NCBI GenBank assembly: GCA_035079385.1
Contig: JAVHKY010000028.1
Span: 992,001 to 1,056,000, forward strand
DNA length: 64,000 nt
Reading direction: 5' to 3'
Source of the DNA: Aspidiotus rigidus
Lineage: Eukaryota > Arthropoda > Insecta > Hemiptera > Diaspididae
The notes beneath the pieces were generated by a model. The model did not search any database, was not told where the DNA came from, and worked only from the letters and a program-made list of their open reading frames with translations. This document shows positions 54,573-64,000 of this stretch, in pieces. How positions within the stretch are numbered: the first letter of the stretch is position 1; the number at the start of each line of letters is the position of its first letter. Position numbers and translations under genes: made by a program.

Positions 54573-55112
54573 ATGTCAAAGAAAAGAACAATCGAAATAG
54601 AAGAAAGAATGTATCTTTTAAAAAATATGAATGGAGAGAATGACTTCAAAATTTGTAAGTTGAAAAGTTGGGGTTCTTATGGAATGATTAGTCTGAGAGA
54701 AGTAAAAAATTCATGTTATAATTTAAACCAAATTCTGAATATAAACATCTCTTAGGTAATAAATGGGATATAGTTTTTAGAGGTGAATTAGATATAGGAT
54801 TTATTGATATCGAGAAAATGATTGATAAATTTATTGAAAATTCTCATAAAACCAATACTACTCCTAAAAATGATAAGAATAAAAAAAAATAAGAAAAAAA
54901 GAAGTTATGAAAAATGTGATAATGAGACACAAAAAGAATATAGAGATAGAATGATAAATCAAATAGAACAACTGAGTGAATATGAAACTGATTCAGATGA
55001 TAGTCAAGAAACAATAGATAAGATTAAGACTAATTTTACACAACAAGCTAGTAATTCAGCTGTAAATCTCATTTATCAAAATTCTGGGGCAATAAGATAT
55101 GGTAAAGAATAA
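54573..55112 (+). pseudogene. Unknown protein, frameshifted twice
   Basis: From an ATG at 54573 the frame gives SKKRTIEIEERMYLLKN and stops at 54755. The +1 frame continues with KPNSEYKHLLGNKWD to about 54891. A third frame, after an A-run (AAAAAAAATAAG), continues to 55112 with an acidic YETDSDDSQETI segment. Breaks near 54715 and 54890 fit indels, the second in homopolymer A, so it may be sequencing error or decay. The full product would be about 178 residues. No family is recognised. Confidence 0.4.
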
Positions 55113-55127
55113 GTTTTATTCAAAACA

Positions 55128-55520
55128 CATTGAAAAGAGAGTGATTCATAACATTAAAAGAGTATAAAATTCACACCAATATACTCCATTAGCAAGGCAG
55201 AGAGAATTATACCGTTTTTCTATGTGTTGGAAAGAGATAAATTCATGACGCTGAAGGTGTATGAAATTCACACCAATGTACTGTACATGGACTGAACTAA
55301 AAGGGGTCCATAAGACATCATTAGTTAAACTACACATTGAAAAGAGAGAAATTCATGACATCATGAGTGTATGAAATTCATACCAATGGGTTGTATATGG
55401 ACTGAACTAAAAGGAGAGTTCATAAGTCATTATTAGTTATATCGTTTTTGCTACACAGTGAAGAGAGAGAAATTCATAACGTCGAGAGTGTATGGGAATT
55501 TACTCCAAACTAATTGGTAC
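55128..55520. repeat. ~110-bp tandem repeat array
   Basis: Four diverged units share TTGAAAAGAGAGAAATTCAT, a GTGTATGAAATTCACACCAA step and GGACTGAACTAAAAGG. A fifth partial unit is at about 55670-55750. No gene. Confidence 0.7.
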
Positions 55521-56336
55521 CAGAGTTACTCATTAAACTACACTAGCGTTTTAATGGGGATACTGCATTAACTCTTCGACAGTTGAAAGAGATGTGAAAA
55601 ATTTCAAGTCCTACAACTGTTTGTTTTCAGATCAGGAGAAAATTAACTTTCAGCTGTGTGATGTATACAGACTGAACTAAAAGGAGAGTTCTTAAGACAT
55701 CATCAGTAAGACAGAGAAAGAATTATCCTATTTTACTATGTGTTGAAAAGGGGATGCGATTCTTCGATTGACGAACGTCTTGAAATCTATTTTTAACCTG
55801 CCTTTTTGATCATTACGGACAGCACTCAGAGATGTTTTTTTAAACTTTTTTTTGAAATAATTTTGAGATGATTTTGACGAGACCCCGACTGTTTCATGTG
55901 AATTTTAACCATAACATTGTCAAACGGGAGTGAAATTTTTTACAATTTTTACATTTCTGACAAAGATGTTTATGCGTGCGTTTTGCGAACGCCAATTTCA
56001 CGGTCAACCTGAACATGAAAATTCATATCAACTCGTAGCTTGATATTCAAAGGGGGCTAAGACGTACTCGTACTTAGTATATGTAAATGAGAATAACATG
56101 AGTACAAAGGTTACAGAGCATGCATTTTATTACGCATATATTGACTGCACATTCTTCATTCCCGAAATAGTCGATTTGGTCTGAAAAATTTTATCAGACA
56201 GGCATACGTGAACGTAATCTGATTGCAGTTGTACTTCTCGATAGTCTACAGCCTATTGTAGGTAGATATCAGCTTTGCCTTGTGGAAGAGTTCGCAGTTA
56301 TTTAGAATCGTTTTGCTTCGACTTTCAATTTCAACG
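55521..56336. other. Noncoding upstream of ATPase-nuclease gene
   Basis: No open frame of note. The last 200 bases should contain the promoter of the next gene; no clear TATA element is recognised. Confidence 0.4.
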
Positions 56337-58423
56337 ATGTTTCGACTATATGGTCATGCAACGTGCATATTACTCATGACACTCTTTATTTGTGAGAATG
56401 TGTCAGGTGAAGCAAACTCTGGAGACGTCTCTAAGGAGAACATATTACCCACGTCATTATCAAGCGAGTCAACGTCTGTGGAGGAATCATCTCAACACAC
56501 ATCTATGTCGCTGCCCACCTCAACCGAATGCAATACGGTACCTACAACGAAGTTAACTCAGTCGAAATCAACTTCATTGGAACCAGCGAAAACTACTGAT
56601 GCACTTGACTACAATCGCATACCAGAACCAGGTCATGCCTTCCAAAAAATTCGAGGCAAGAACAAAATTTTCGTTGACAAGAGTAAGTTCTTAGAATACC
56701 TGTTAGATAGGGATGCTGTATTCTACTTCATGACACGTCCACTACGCTTTGGTAAGACGACTTTCTTACAAATGACCATGTCCTTCTTCAAAGGCGAGGA
56801 GAATAATTTCAAGGGTCTATTTATTGAGAAACGCGGTAACGGAGTCGAACTCGGTAAATGGCTTGAATACCCGGTCATCTACATCGATTTTAGCGGACTG
56901 GGGCTAGGAGAAATTTTCAATGTGAAAGACTTTATCAACAAATTGACAGATAGACTTCTCGAAATCGCGGAGGGGTATGGTTTGACGTACAAGATGAAAT
57001 ATTTTCGCTTGTCACGTATGGTCAATGATCTGAAGAAGAAGAAAAGGCTTCCCGTAGTGATCATAATCGACGAGTATGATTTACCTATGCGGCGTGCTCT
57101 CAAGCGTCAAGATCGGAACCTAGCTGGAGCCATCCTAGAGTATCTAACAGACTTTTTTGCGACGATTAAAAGTAGCGCGCTTAGCCTAAAATTAGTACTT
57201 GTGAGCGGTGTATCGAAACTATCCATAGATGGTTTGACGCATGGTGGTAACGTCTTCGTAGACTTGACCAACGAAAAAGAATTCCATGAGGCAATGGGAT
57301 TAACAGGGACCGAAATGCATGATGAAGCTTTCACGCCGTTCATTCACAGTCTTGCTAAATATGAAGGTATTATGATAGATGAAACTCATTGCACAGACGA
57401 GCCATTGACAAAAGAACGATGTATGGATCTATTTTCGGATGAAAGTCTATGTAAAAACGGAATGGATAAAAAACAGTGCATTTCTTTAATGAGAAAAAAC
57501 GAAAAGAAATTGAGACGTAATCTGAGTGAATATTATGATGGTTATGCTTTTGTACCACAAGTACCTAAGTTACTAAATCCTTCTTCTGTGTTCAAGTGTT
57601 TACGGGAAAGAAAAATAGGATCCTACTGGGATAAAGATGGCTTTGTGAATGAGTTGGCAATTAAATTAGCTGAAAAAGAGCTTCCCTGGGATTTTTATTC
57701 GCTGCATCGTACAACGGGAAAAATCTTGTTTTCTCGGTTAAATGTTAATGATGAAGTTCCACCTGAACTCGAAATGTTCATGAATGGTCTGCTAACGATT
57801 AAAAGTTATGATGAGGAGAAAGATGAGATTGTCTTGGACTTTCCAAATAATGACATTAGAGAAGCTGTTAAAGAAAAGGTACAAGACGCGTACACTCCAG
57901 CCAAGAAGAAAAAGATGGAGGAAAATGAGGAAAATAAGAAACGTTCTTTAACAGCTTCTCTAATGTCATTATTTGGAAAGTCCAAGACGATCTAAATTTA
58001 TTTGATAGCTTCCAGAAAGGAGACATTAATGCGGTTGTCAAGATCATTAATGACGAATTCTTTGATAGAAAAGCTGCGGAACCTCGACAGCTGGAAGAGT
58101 ATCACCTCACCATAATGTTGCTGCGATACTTCGAAACCAAGAAGTTATCTTGCAAAGATAGTATTGATATTAAGGAAGGTAATATGATTAAAGGCGACGT
58201 CGATATGCAAACGACGTGCCTACACAGAAACTATATCATCGAGATAAAACGTACGGATCAGGGTGACTGGGACGCCGTTGAAAAATTTGTTAATTATTCG
58301 AAAATCGAGGGTTTCCAGAGAGCTATTGATTACCAAAATGATGTTTTCCTTTTGGGATTAAATTTTGAGCGTTTTTCAACCGGAAAATGGAAAATCAAGA
58401 ACTGGGTGCGGATCGAAGCCTAG
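56337..58423 (+). pseudogene. Secreted-type AAA-ATPase-like/PD-(D/E)XK nuclease, one frameshift
   Basis: The chosen ATG at 56337 opens a clear signal peptide (ATCILLMTLFICENVSG), then a Ser/Thr-rich linker (to about residue 85). The AAA-ATPase-like domain has Walker A MTRPLRFGKTTF (about 133-144) and Walker B VVIIIDEYD. The frame stops at 57995. A second frame, open through 57990-58423, carries the end of the protein, with GDVDMQT and YIIEIKRT, the Asp...Glu-x-Lys of a PD-(D/E)XK nuclease. A single-base indel near 57975-57990 separates them, after a Lys/Glu-rich stretch. The domain pair matches the bacterial and eukaryotic family PF09820/PF08011. A leader peptide on such a protein is unusual. 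It may be a decayed gene or a sequencing error. Confidence 0.75.
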
Positions 58424-58964
58424 ATTTTGAAAAAATGGACTGTTCAAATTCAACAATAAGAACTCTTGTTGAGAAGAATAAGGAAGCGTGGCAGAAGGAT
58501 TGATTCATCGTGATATTTATATCTCGAATGGATAAATATGTATAAGTATGTAGGTATTTAGTAGTAAAGTACAGCCTAGTAACTATAACCAAGAATTTTC
58601 GAGTATTGCTTCATTAATTTGTAATCACAAAAAAATAAAGCTTGTAATTCATACTTACTTACCAAGCAGACACTTATAAATAATGTAAAATATTTGATTT
58701 AATTTTGTGTATTTTTCCACACAATTACTTCCTCGGATAATTATAACTTTTATGTCTATATCATTTTAACTCAGTTCACAGGTGAGAAATAACAACGATT
58801 TACCGAACGAATTTTGGTCGTGTGAGTGTGAATGTGTGTACGTGTCCGCTCGTGATACCGAACCTAACGTATTCGCCACTGTATCAAATAGAAAAATTCC
58901 GTCTCGTCTGAATCCTAAAACGTTACACCGATTTTACGCGTATCCTGGTACCTACTCCTAGTTA
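58424..58964. other. 3' flank of ATPase-nuclease gene
   Basis: AATAAA within AAAAAAATAAAGC near 58632 could be a polyadenylation signal. Nothing else is seen. Confidence 0.4.
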
Positions 58965-59339
58965 ATGTCCGGTTTTTCCATTTTATCCTTAATAAACCGG
59001 CTGGAGGCGTTCGAGATGTGGACAATTCGCCGAATGCTGAAGATATCGTGGACTCAGAAATTGAGAAACTGGGAAGTCCTGGACATGGCCGATGTAGAGA
59101 GACAGTTGTTCAACAATATAAAAGAGCGAAAGATCAGTTATCTCGGCCATATACTTCGCGGAGAAGAAAAATATTCCCTTCTACAGTTGATTTTGGAAGG
59201 GAAGATAGAAGGAAGAAGGCGCGGAATCGGCCGGAAAACAATGTCGTGGCTCCGGAATATACGTAATTGGACGGGAGTATCCAGCTTTGGAGAACTATGC
59301 CGAGCGGCAGAAACGTGTTCTCTCCGCATCATTGCATGA
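58965..59339 (+). pseudogene. Non-LTR retrotransposon ORF2 tail
   Basis: Reads RLEAFEMWTIRRMLKISW, KERKISYLGHILRGEEKY, LLQLILEGKIEGRRR and SWLRNIRNWTGV, the conserved C-terminal segment after the reverse transcriptase in endonuclease-reverse transcriptase elements of non-LTR type. Only this tail is present. It is related to but distinct from the element at 59986. Confidence 0.75.
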
Positions 59340-59985
59340 GACATCGACGTCATGATAACCGCCAACGCTCTGGGAGTACGGCAGCGCAAGAAGAGAGATT
59401 CCGTACCTTCTCCTTCTACGTTGATTAAGCGGCGAAGACGATCGGGTGCGGGGAAAAGAAAGGAACTCCTCGAGTGCATCGCGGGCTTTGCTCAACGACT
59501 CGAGAGTGCGCTTTTTGGAAGTTTCGCGAACGGTCGCGTACGGACTGCCGTGAAAATGAATATAAAAATTCGTAATTCTTGAGAACGTGCTCGTTCTTTG
59601 GGTTTTTATACCTCTGTTTCGATAGTATAAGTTATAATTATTTCAAAGTTCCGACGGTGGGAAATTTTTCTGAATTGCTTTCGATTAAGCCCTCTTGGAA
59701 AGTTTCGTCAAAAGCTGTGTGTCGATTCGTGATCGTCATGCAGGATAAACAGATTCGAGTGGCACGAGTCAAAACCCTGAACTTTGTGAGTCCCACCTCG
59801 CGGGTTCTCGCCCTCTCAGTTTTTTCGTGGTTGTTTTTACTTGAGAGGTGATTTGAGTGTTCGATTATGGACAGAGCATATCGAATGCCAGACAATGAGC
59901 TTTACCAACATTTCGATGAAAAGGAGCATTGTGAAAGATGAAGAAATCTGATTCGACGATGGCAGTATCATCATACTTAATCAAG
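59340..59985. other. Noncoding, probable 3' UTR then unmatched DNA
   Basis: The first about 200 bases, GC-richer and with CAACGACTCGAG, are probably the 3' end of the preceding element. The rest shows nothing. Confidence 0.4.
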
Positions 59986-61560
59986 TTTTTTTTTTTTTTT
60001 TTTTTTTTATTGTGTCATACGCATGGCTGCGCGTTGACGATCGCATCGGCAATATGTACAATTCTTATACAATACTTCGGTAACATTCAAAGAATTCTTA
60101 AGTTCTAACACGTTTTCAAGTATATAGTTGATACATATTATATATTATAGGTCTTCAGCCGCTTGCATCAGCTCACCAACGGATGGTATTCCGGTCCATT
60201 TTCTGACATTATTCAGCCACGATATCTTCCTTCTGCCCTTTCCTCTGCGTCCCTCGATCTTTCCTTGCATTATGAGACGTAGAAGTTCATATTTTCGCTC
60301 CTTCATTATCATTCCGAAATAGCTGATCTTTCTCCTCTTTATCGTTTCAAGGATCGTTCTCTCCGTGCCTGCTCTTTTCAGTACCTCAACATTAGTCACC
60401 TTTTTTATCCAAGGTATCTTGAGCATGCGCCTGTGGAACCACATTTCACACGCTTCTATCCGCTTGATAGTCTGTGCGGTATAGGTTGATGCCTCTGCTC
60501 CATACAATAGCACGGAGTGTACATAGCATTTAAGCATTTGTTGCCTTCTCTTCATATTAATACTTCTGTTTGTTAAATAGCTTTTCATTTTTTCAAACGT
60601 TGTTTTGGCGTAGCCTATTCGCCTTTTCACCTCGACTTCTGGCTCTAGTTGCTCGCTTATGTACGCTCCAAGGTATTTGAATTCCTTCACTCGTTCAACA
60701 TGTCTTCCATTTATCATTAGTTGGGCTTCTTGGTGTTCATCTCGGCTAATTATCATTAATTTTGTTTTCGACACATTTATTTGTAGTCCGTACTTCTGCC
60801 CTTCATTATCAAGCCTTTCCACCAGATTCTGTAGGTCTTCCATAGAATCGGCTATCAGCACGGTGTCGTCAGCGTATCTGATATTATTTATATTCCTTCC
60901 ATTTACTCTGATACCGCTTTCCACATTGTGAAGCGCCTTCCTAATTATATCGTCTGCGTAGATGCTGAAAAGCGTCGGCGACAGTATGCACCCCTGGCGC
61001 ACACCTCGGCATATGCTGATGGTTTCGGTTTCCTGACCTTCTACTCGTACTACTGCAGTCTGCTTCCATTAAAGATTTTCAATTATTCTTCGGTCGTATG
61101 CGTTTACATTTCGCTCTTTCAGTATGCGCACCATGTCGTCGTGCTTTACCCGGTCGAAAGCTTTTTCGTAGTCCAGGAAACACGCATAAACGTCTTTCCT
61201 TTGATCCCGACACTTTTGGAAAAGTACGTTAATCATAAAGAGGGCTTCTCTCGTTCCGAATCCTTTTCTAAATCCAAACTGGCTTTCATCTAGAGAATCT
61301 TTGCAGGCACCAAGAATTCTAGTGTGGATGATTCGTATAAAGGCCTTGAGCAAATGGCTCATCAAACTTATCATACGATACTCGTCGCATTTGCTTGCTG
61401 TGGGTTTCTTTGGAAGAGTGACAAAAGTTGATAGCAGCCATTCATCTGGTATTTCTCCGGTTTGCTATCTAATATCATTTTAATTAATAGAGACGAATTC
61501 AATTCTACACACCTAGCAGGACTCATATTTACCCTGTCTAGTTTGTTGTTAGATTTAAGT
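59986..61560 (-). mobile_element. 5'-truncated non-LTR retrotransposon with poly(A) tail
   Basis: Minus-strand element whose 3' tail is the T-run at about 59987-60008. It retains reverse transcriptase and C-terminal segments. 5' homology fades near 61560. Clade is not assigned; it may be RTE-like or a related group. Confidence 0.75.
60145..61374 (-). pseudogene. Non-LTR reverse transcriptase, frameshifted
   Basis: 61374-61069 reads SQFGFRKGFGTREALF and FLDYEKAFDRV, early RT motifs; before it, in the same frame, IPDEWLLSTFVTLPKK is legible to about 61460. A frame break near 61030-61070 precedes the second frame (61002-60145) with RQGCILSPTLFSIYADDI, YADD and the C-terminal segment (ACEMWFHRRMLKIPW, KRRKISYFGMIMK). 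The catalytic Asp pair is present, but the break makes this copy inactive as read. The upstream endonuclease is missing. Confidence 0.85.
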
Positions 61561-61574
61561 TTCGATATTAAAAT

Positions 61575-62165
61575 GTGTATTGTAAAATGGACTTTTGTCG
61601 GGTTCGCTCCTTTTCTCCGAATAGCTTAGTTACAAAGTTAGACGTTGATAGCAATCAAGACTCTAAATTTGAAATGAACAACGAAGAAGATTTTTTCATA
61701 CGTCGAATAACCTTCAATGAAGTTTCGCCGAATACTTTCTGCTTTTGTTTTGAACAACGCCGTCCTTATACGAAAGGTCTTCAGTGGTACACGTATAATT
61801 TTGTGCTTAAAAATTTTGAGTTTCGAAAGAGAAAACGAGAAATTTTGAGATGTGGTGAAGGTACGTTCGACGTACCCTATTACAGGGTACGCAAATTACT
61901 CTGGAATGTCTTCTACATCGATCGAACGTTCTTTGGTGCCAAGTCGCTGGAAATCTTATTGGTAGAGGGCAACCCTCATGCCAGGAACCGTCAACGACTT
62001 GGCACCCTTCACCGCAGTAGTCCGCATTGGTGGCTTCAACGCCGGATTTTGAGCAGGTCGAAATGGTGAATCTAGATTTTTCCATTGTTAATTTTCTTTT
62101 CTTAAACTTATAAATTGCGCGTCGAGGGAGTTTTGTTCGCAATTAAAATTTTACAGAAAAGCAGT
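61575..62165. repeat. Segmental-repeat fragment with hairpin module, copy 7
   Basis: 61715-61860 matches 355-505 and stays open in one frame. Hairpin A is at about 61872-61895 with its outer stem deleted. The inner stem of hairpin B at 61956-61986 has lost pairs (TTATTGGTA against TGCCAGGAA), so this copy is decaying. The TTGCGCGTC tail is present. Confidence 0.6.
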
Positions 62166-62204
62166 CTTCATTTATATTAATTATTTAATTATTTAATATT
62201 ATTT

Positions 62205-63240
62205 ATTAAGCCGAAAAATTTGTACAGAAAGCTATAGTAGATAAAGGGGTGTCGATATGTACATTCAATATTCAATCACTCAAACTTCATAAGCAGGATA
62301 TTCTAAATGATCATGTGATTCCAATGTGTACCATCCTAGCATTTTCAGAAACATGGATTAATAATGACGAACACCTAGATATACCAGGTTACGAAAAAGT
62401 TTCTCAAAACAAACGATACTTCAAACGAGCTGGCGGAACAGCAATCTACATAAAGAAAAACAGCGTGGCTAGTTTAAAACCGGAAGAATGTACGTTGATG
62501 CATCAAAAAAATAATATATTACAGAATACAACGAGCGAAATAGGAGACCTTTCTGCAATAACATTGACACTATTAAGGACTAAAATTTTAATAATATCAG
62601 TTTATATATCCTCGGGCACAACAAAAGAACAATTTTACGATTTTTTTGCATCAAAAATGACCATGATTACTAAAAATCTCGTGAATACTATACCAATAAT
62701 TCTAGTCGGGGATTTTAATATTAATTTCAACTCTAATATAGGAACAGATATACTTACATTTTTTTAAGAAAATTGGAATTTGACTATAAATAATAATATT
62801 TTATATCCGACTACGAAAAACCAAACATGTATTGATGGAGTATTTACAAGAAACCTTCCGCACGTAGAAACAATCCGACATATCTCCTACTTTTCATATC
62901 ATCGACCTCTCCTTACAACTGTCGAAAATATAATTCAAATAATTAATTCAAGCTTCATTTTTAATTTTTTCAAAGCTTAGGTACCGATGTTATATTTATA
63001 AGTCAATCTTATGTAAAGTACTCATATTTATACATGATTATAAATTGTATTTATGCGTTGAAAACACTTTAAAGTTTCGACACAAGTATGTCGATCATGT
63101 GAGGTATGCATCAAAAATAAGACTAGAAAACCCAGATCATTCGGACTTCTCGGGCAGTTTATTCTGAATAGACTTATACTAGACGAAGAAGGGGGCGAAC
63201 GAGCTCTAAGCCCTACCCTAATTTCGAAAAAATTTGCGTG
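62205..63240 (+). mobile_element. Helentron 3'-end fragment
   Basis: Reverse-strand counterpart of about 14495-13480. Starts abruptly at AAGCCGAAAAATTTGTACAG and runs through the endonuclease to the same 3' end, GGGCGAACGAGC then CCCTAATTTCGAAAAAATTT. A different copy from the main one, with many substitutions. Confidence 0.8.
62249..62980 (+). pseudogene. Helentron EEP endonuclease, second copy, broken
   Basis: Starts mid-protein with SICTFNIQSL. Has SETWINN and LVGDFNINF as in the main copy. A stop in a T-run near 62761-62767 comes from a one-base frame change; the remainder continues from 62780 with NNILYPTTKNQTCIDGVF and SYHRPLLTTVE, so the tail that includes the final His region is present in another frame. 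Confidence 0.75.
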
Positions 63241-63600
63241 CGCGTGCGTGCGTGCAATACTAGCTTAGTAGTAGCTTAGTATACTAGACTAGGCTTCATT
63301 ATACTAGCCCTAATGTACATTATACTAGCCTAATATACTAGCTGAGCTATACTATTTGACATTGTATACTGGGCTTGCTTCATATTAGACTAGCTTTATA
63401 TACTAGCTCTAAACTAGACTTAAACATACTATTTGAAATTGTATACTGCCCTTGTACTAGTACACTAACAGCTTGTATACTAGTGGACAGTTTTTCCTGG
63501 GATGTAGGCCCAAACCTCCTGTATTCTACCTTCATACTGGGTCTACGCTGCTTTTATACTAAGAGGTGTGTAGTACCAGTTTAAACTACCACTAATAAAC
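63241..63600. repeat. Degenerate TATACTAG-rich repeat
   Basis: Many imperfect copies of TATACTAG, GACTAGGCTT and CTATTTGACATTGTATACTG. The last also appears, inverted, at about 13408-13435 beside the main Helentron 3' end, so this sequence may be a shared target or a tail. A GTGCGTGCGTGC run precedes it. Confidence 0.6.
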
Positions 63601-64000
63601 CATGTAATCAGCTGTGACCCAGAAATCCTATGCAGTAAACTACTATACTAGTAAAACGTCTTTCGGCTGCAACATTTTTGTACGTGAGGCCTACCATAGG
63701 TCACGGTCAACAAATTTGATTTACATTTCCTTAGAAATCAACGACATCGAAATGAAAACTGCTTCCGCGAAAAATTTTAATTGCGAACAAAATAGTACCT
63801 AACTAACGCAATTATATAAAGTTTCAAATGGACAAGTCAAAATTTACGCTTTCCACGTTTCCATAATCTGGCGTTAACGTAACCAAATCGGACTGGTGTG
63901 GTGAAGGGTGCCAAGCCGATGGCGGTTATTGGCATGAGGGATGCCCTCTGCCAATAAGATTTCCAGCGACTTGGCACCAAAAAACCTTCGATCGATGTAG
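63601..64000 (-). repeat. Inverted segmental-repeat fragment with hairpin module, copy 8
   Basis: 63620-63640 matches 24600-24640; from about 63690 the sequence is the reverse complement of the segmental repeat. Hairpin B lies at about 63905-63980. Its inner stem TTATTGGCA (63926) with TGCCAATAA (63957) again has the T-A pair, and the outer stem is also present (GGTGCCAAG at 63907, CTTGGCACC at 63970). The window ends before hairpin A. Confidence 0.65.

Noticed and set aside
1..64000. Polydnavirus (bracovirus or ichnovirus) provirus
   Set aside because: A parasitoid host was considered, but I see no known capsid, polymerase or circle-excision motif. The hairpin modules and divergent gene pair do not match a segment structure I know. 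Kept only as an open question in the findings.

Overview
This is a eukaryotic, AT-rich, transposon-dense window. It looks like an arthropod, probably an insect. A hymenopteran parasitoid would fit the mix of element families, but nothing here proves that. There are no operons, ribosome binding sites, CRISPR arrays, rRNAs or recognisable tRNAs. Introns with ordinary GT/AG sites appear in two gene remnants (27.3-27.7 kb and 35.9-37.6 kb). No conserved single-copy housekeeping gene is complete here. The window is best read as a nest of selfish elements and dispersed repeats around a few unusual genes.

Layout. 1-13.4 kb: a ~2.94-kb block at the left edge recurs at 8.54-11.50 kb. Each copy carries tandem-repeat DNA, a two-hairpin module and a nucleotidyltransferase-fold gene. 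In the second copy this gene is complete and divergent from an unknown gene, 108 bp away. In the first copy its N-terminus is cut off by a 56-bp Helentron scrap and a 45-bp satellite. Between the copies lie TTTA-rich minisatellite, decayed coding remnants and a poly(A)-ended repeat. 13.5-19.4 kb: a frameshifted Helentron (Rep, PIF1-type helicase, endonuclease) on the minus strand; its 3' end recurs on the plus strand at 62.2-63.2 kb. 20-27.8 kb: minisatellite, a second poly(A)-ended repeat copy, hairpin-module fragments, a palindromic hAT derivative with an 8-bp target duplication, and an RPA70-like exon pair. 27.84-35.75 kb: an apparently intact Ty3/gypsy retrotransposon with identical-looking 868-bp LTRs, a tRNA-Ser primer site, one gag-pol frame and an extra non-env ORF. 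35.9-38.1 kb: a truncated intron-containing DUF7869-like gene and a MULE-like transposase fragment. 38.6-41.2 kb: a near-perfect 1,246-bp palindrome of two Penelope-like element ends, flanked by a 12-bp direct repeat. 41.2-52.5 kb: mostly noncoding repeats, a second Penelope-like fragment with a hammerhead-like motif, and a second minisatellite. 52.5-55.1 kb: an unusual AT-rich cluster of small unknown ORFs. 56.3-58.4 kb: a secreted-type AAA-ATPase-like/PD-(D/E)XK gene with one frameshift. 58.9-61.5 kb: two truncated non-LTR retrotransposons. The right end repeats the Helentron tail and the hairpin module.

How the parts relate. The elements supply nearly every catalytic domain seen: reverse transcriptases, integrase, Rep/helicase, GIY-YIG and EEP endonucleases, and transposases. 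They also insert into one another's repeats; the gypsy element, for example, sits inside a satellite unit. The signals least explained by known families are the hairpin module, whose copies differ by a compensatory base-pair change, the duplicated nucleotidyltransferase gene, the 52.5-55.1 kb cluster, and the secreted ATPase-nuclease gene.
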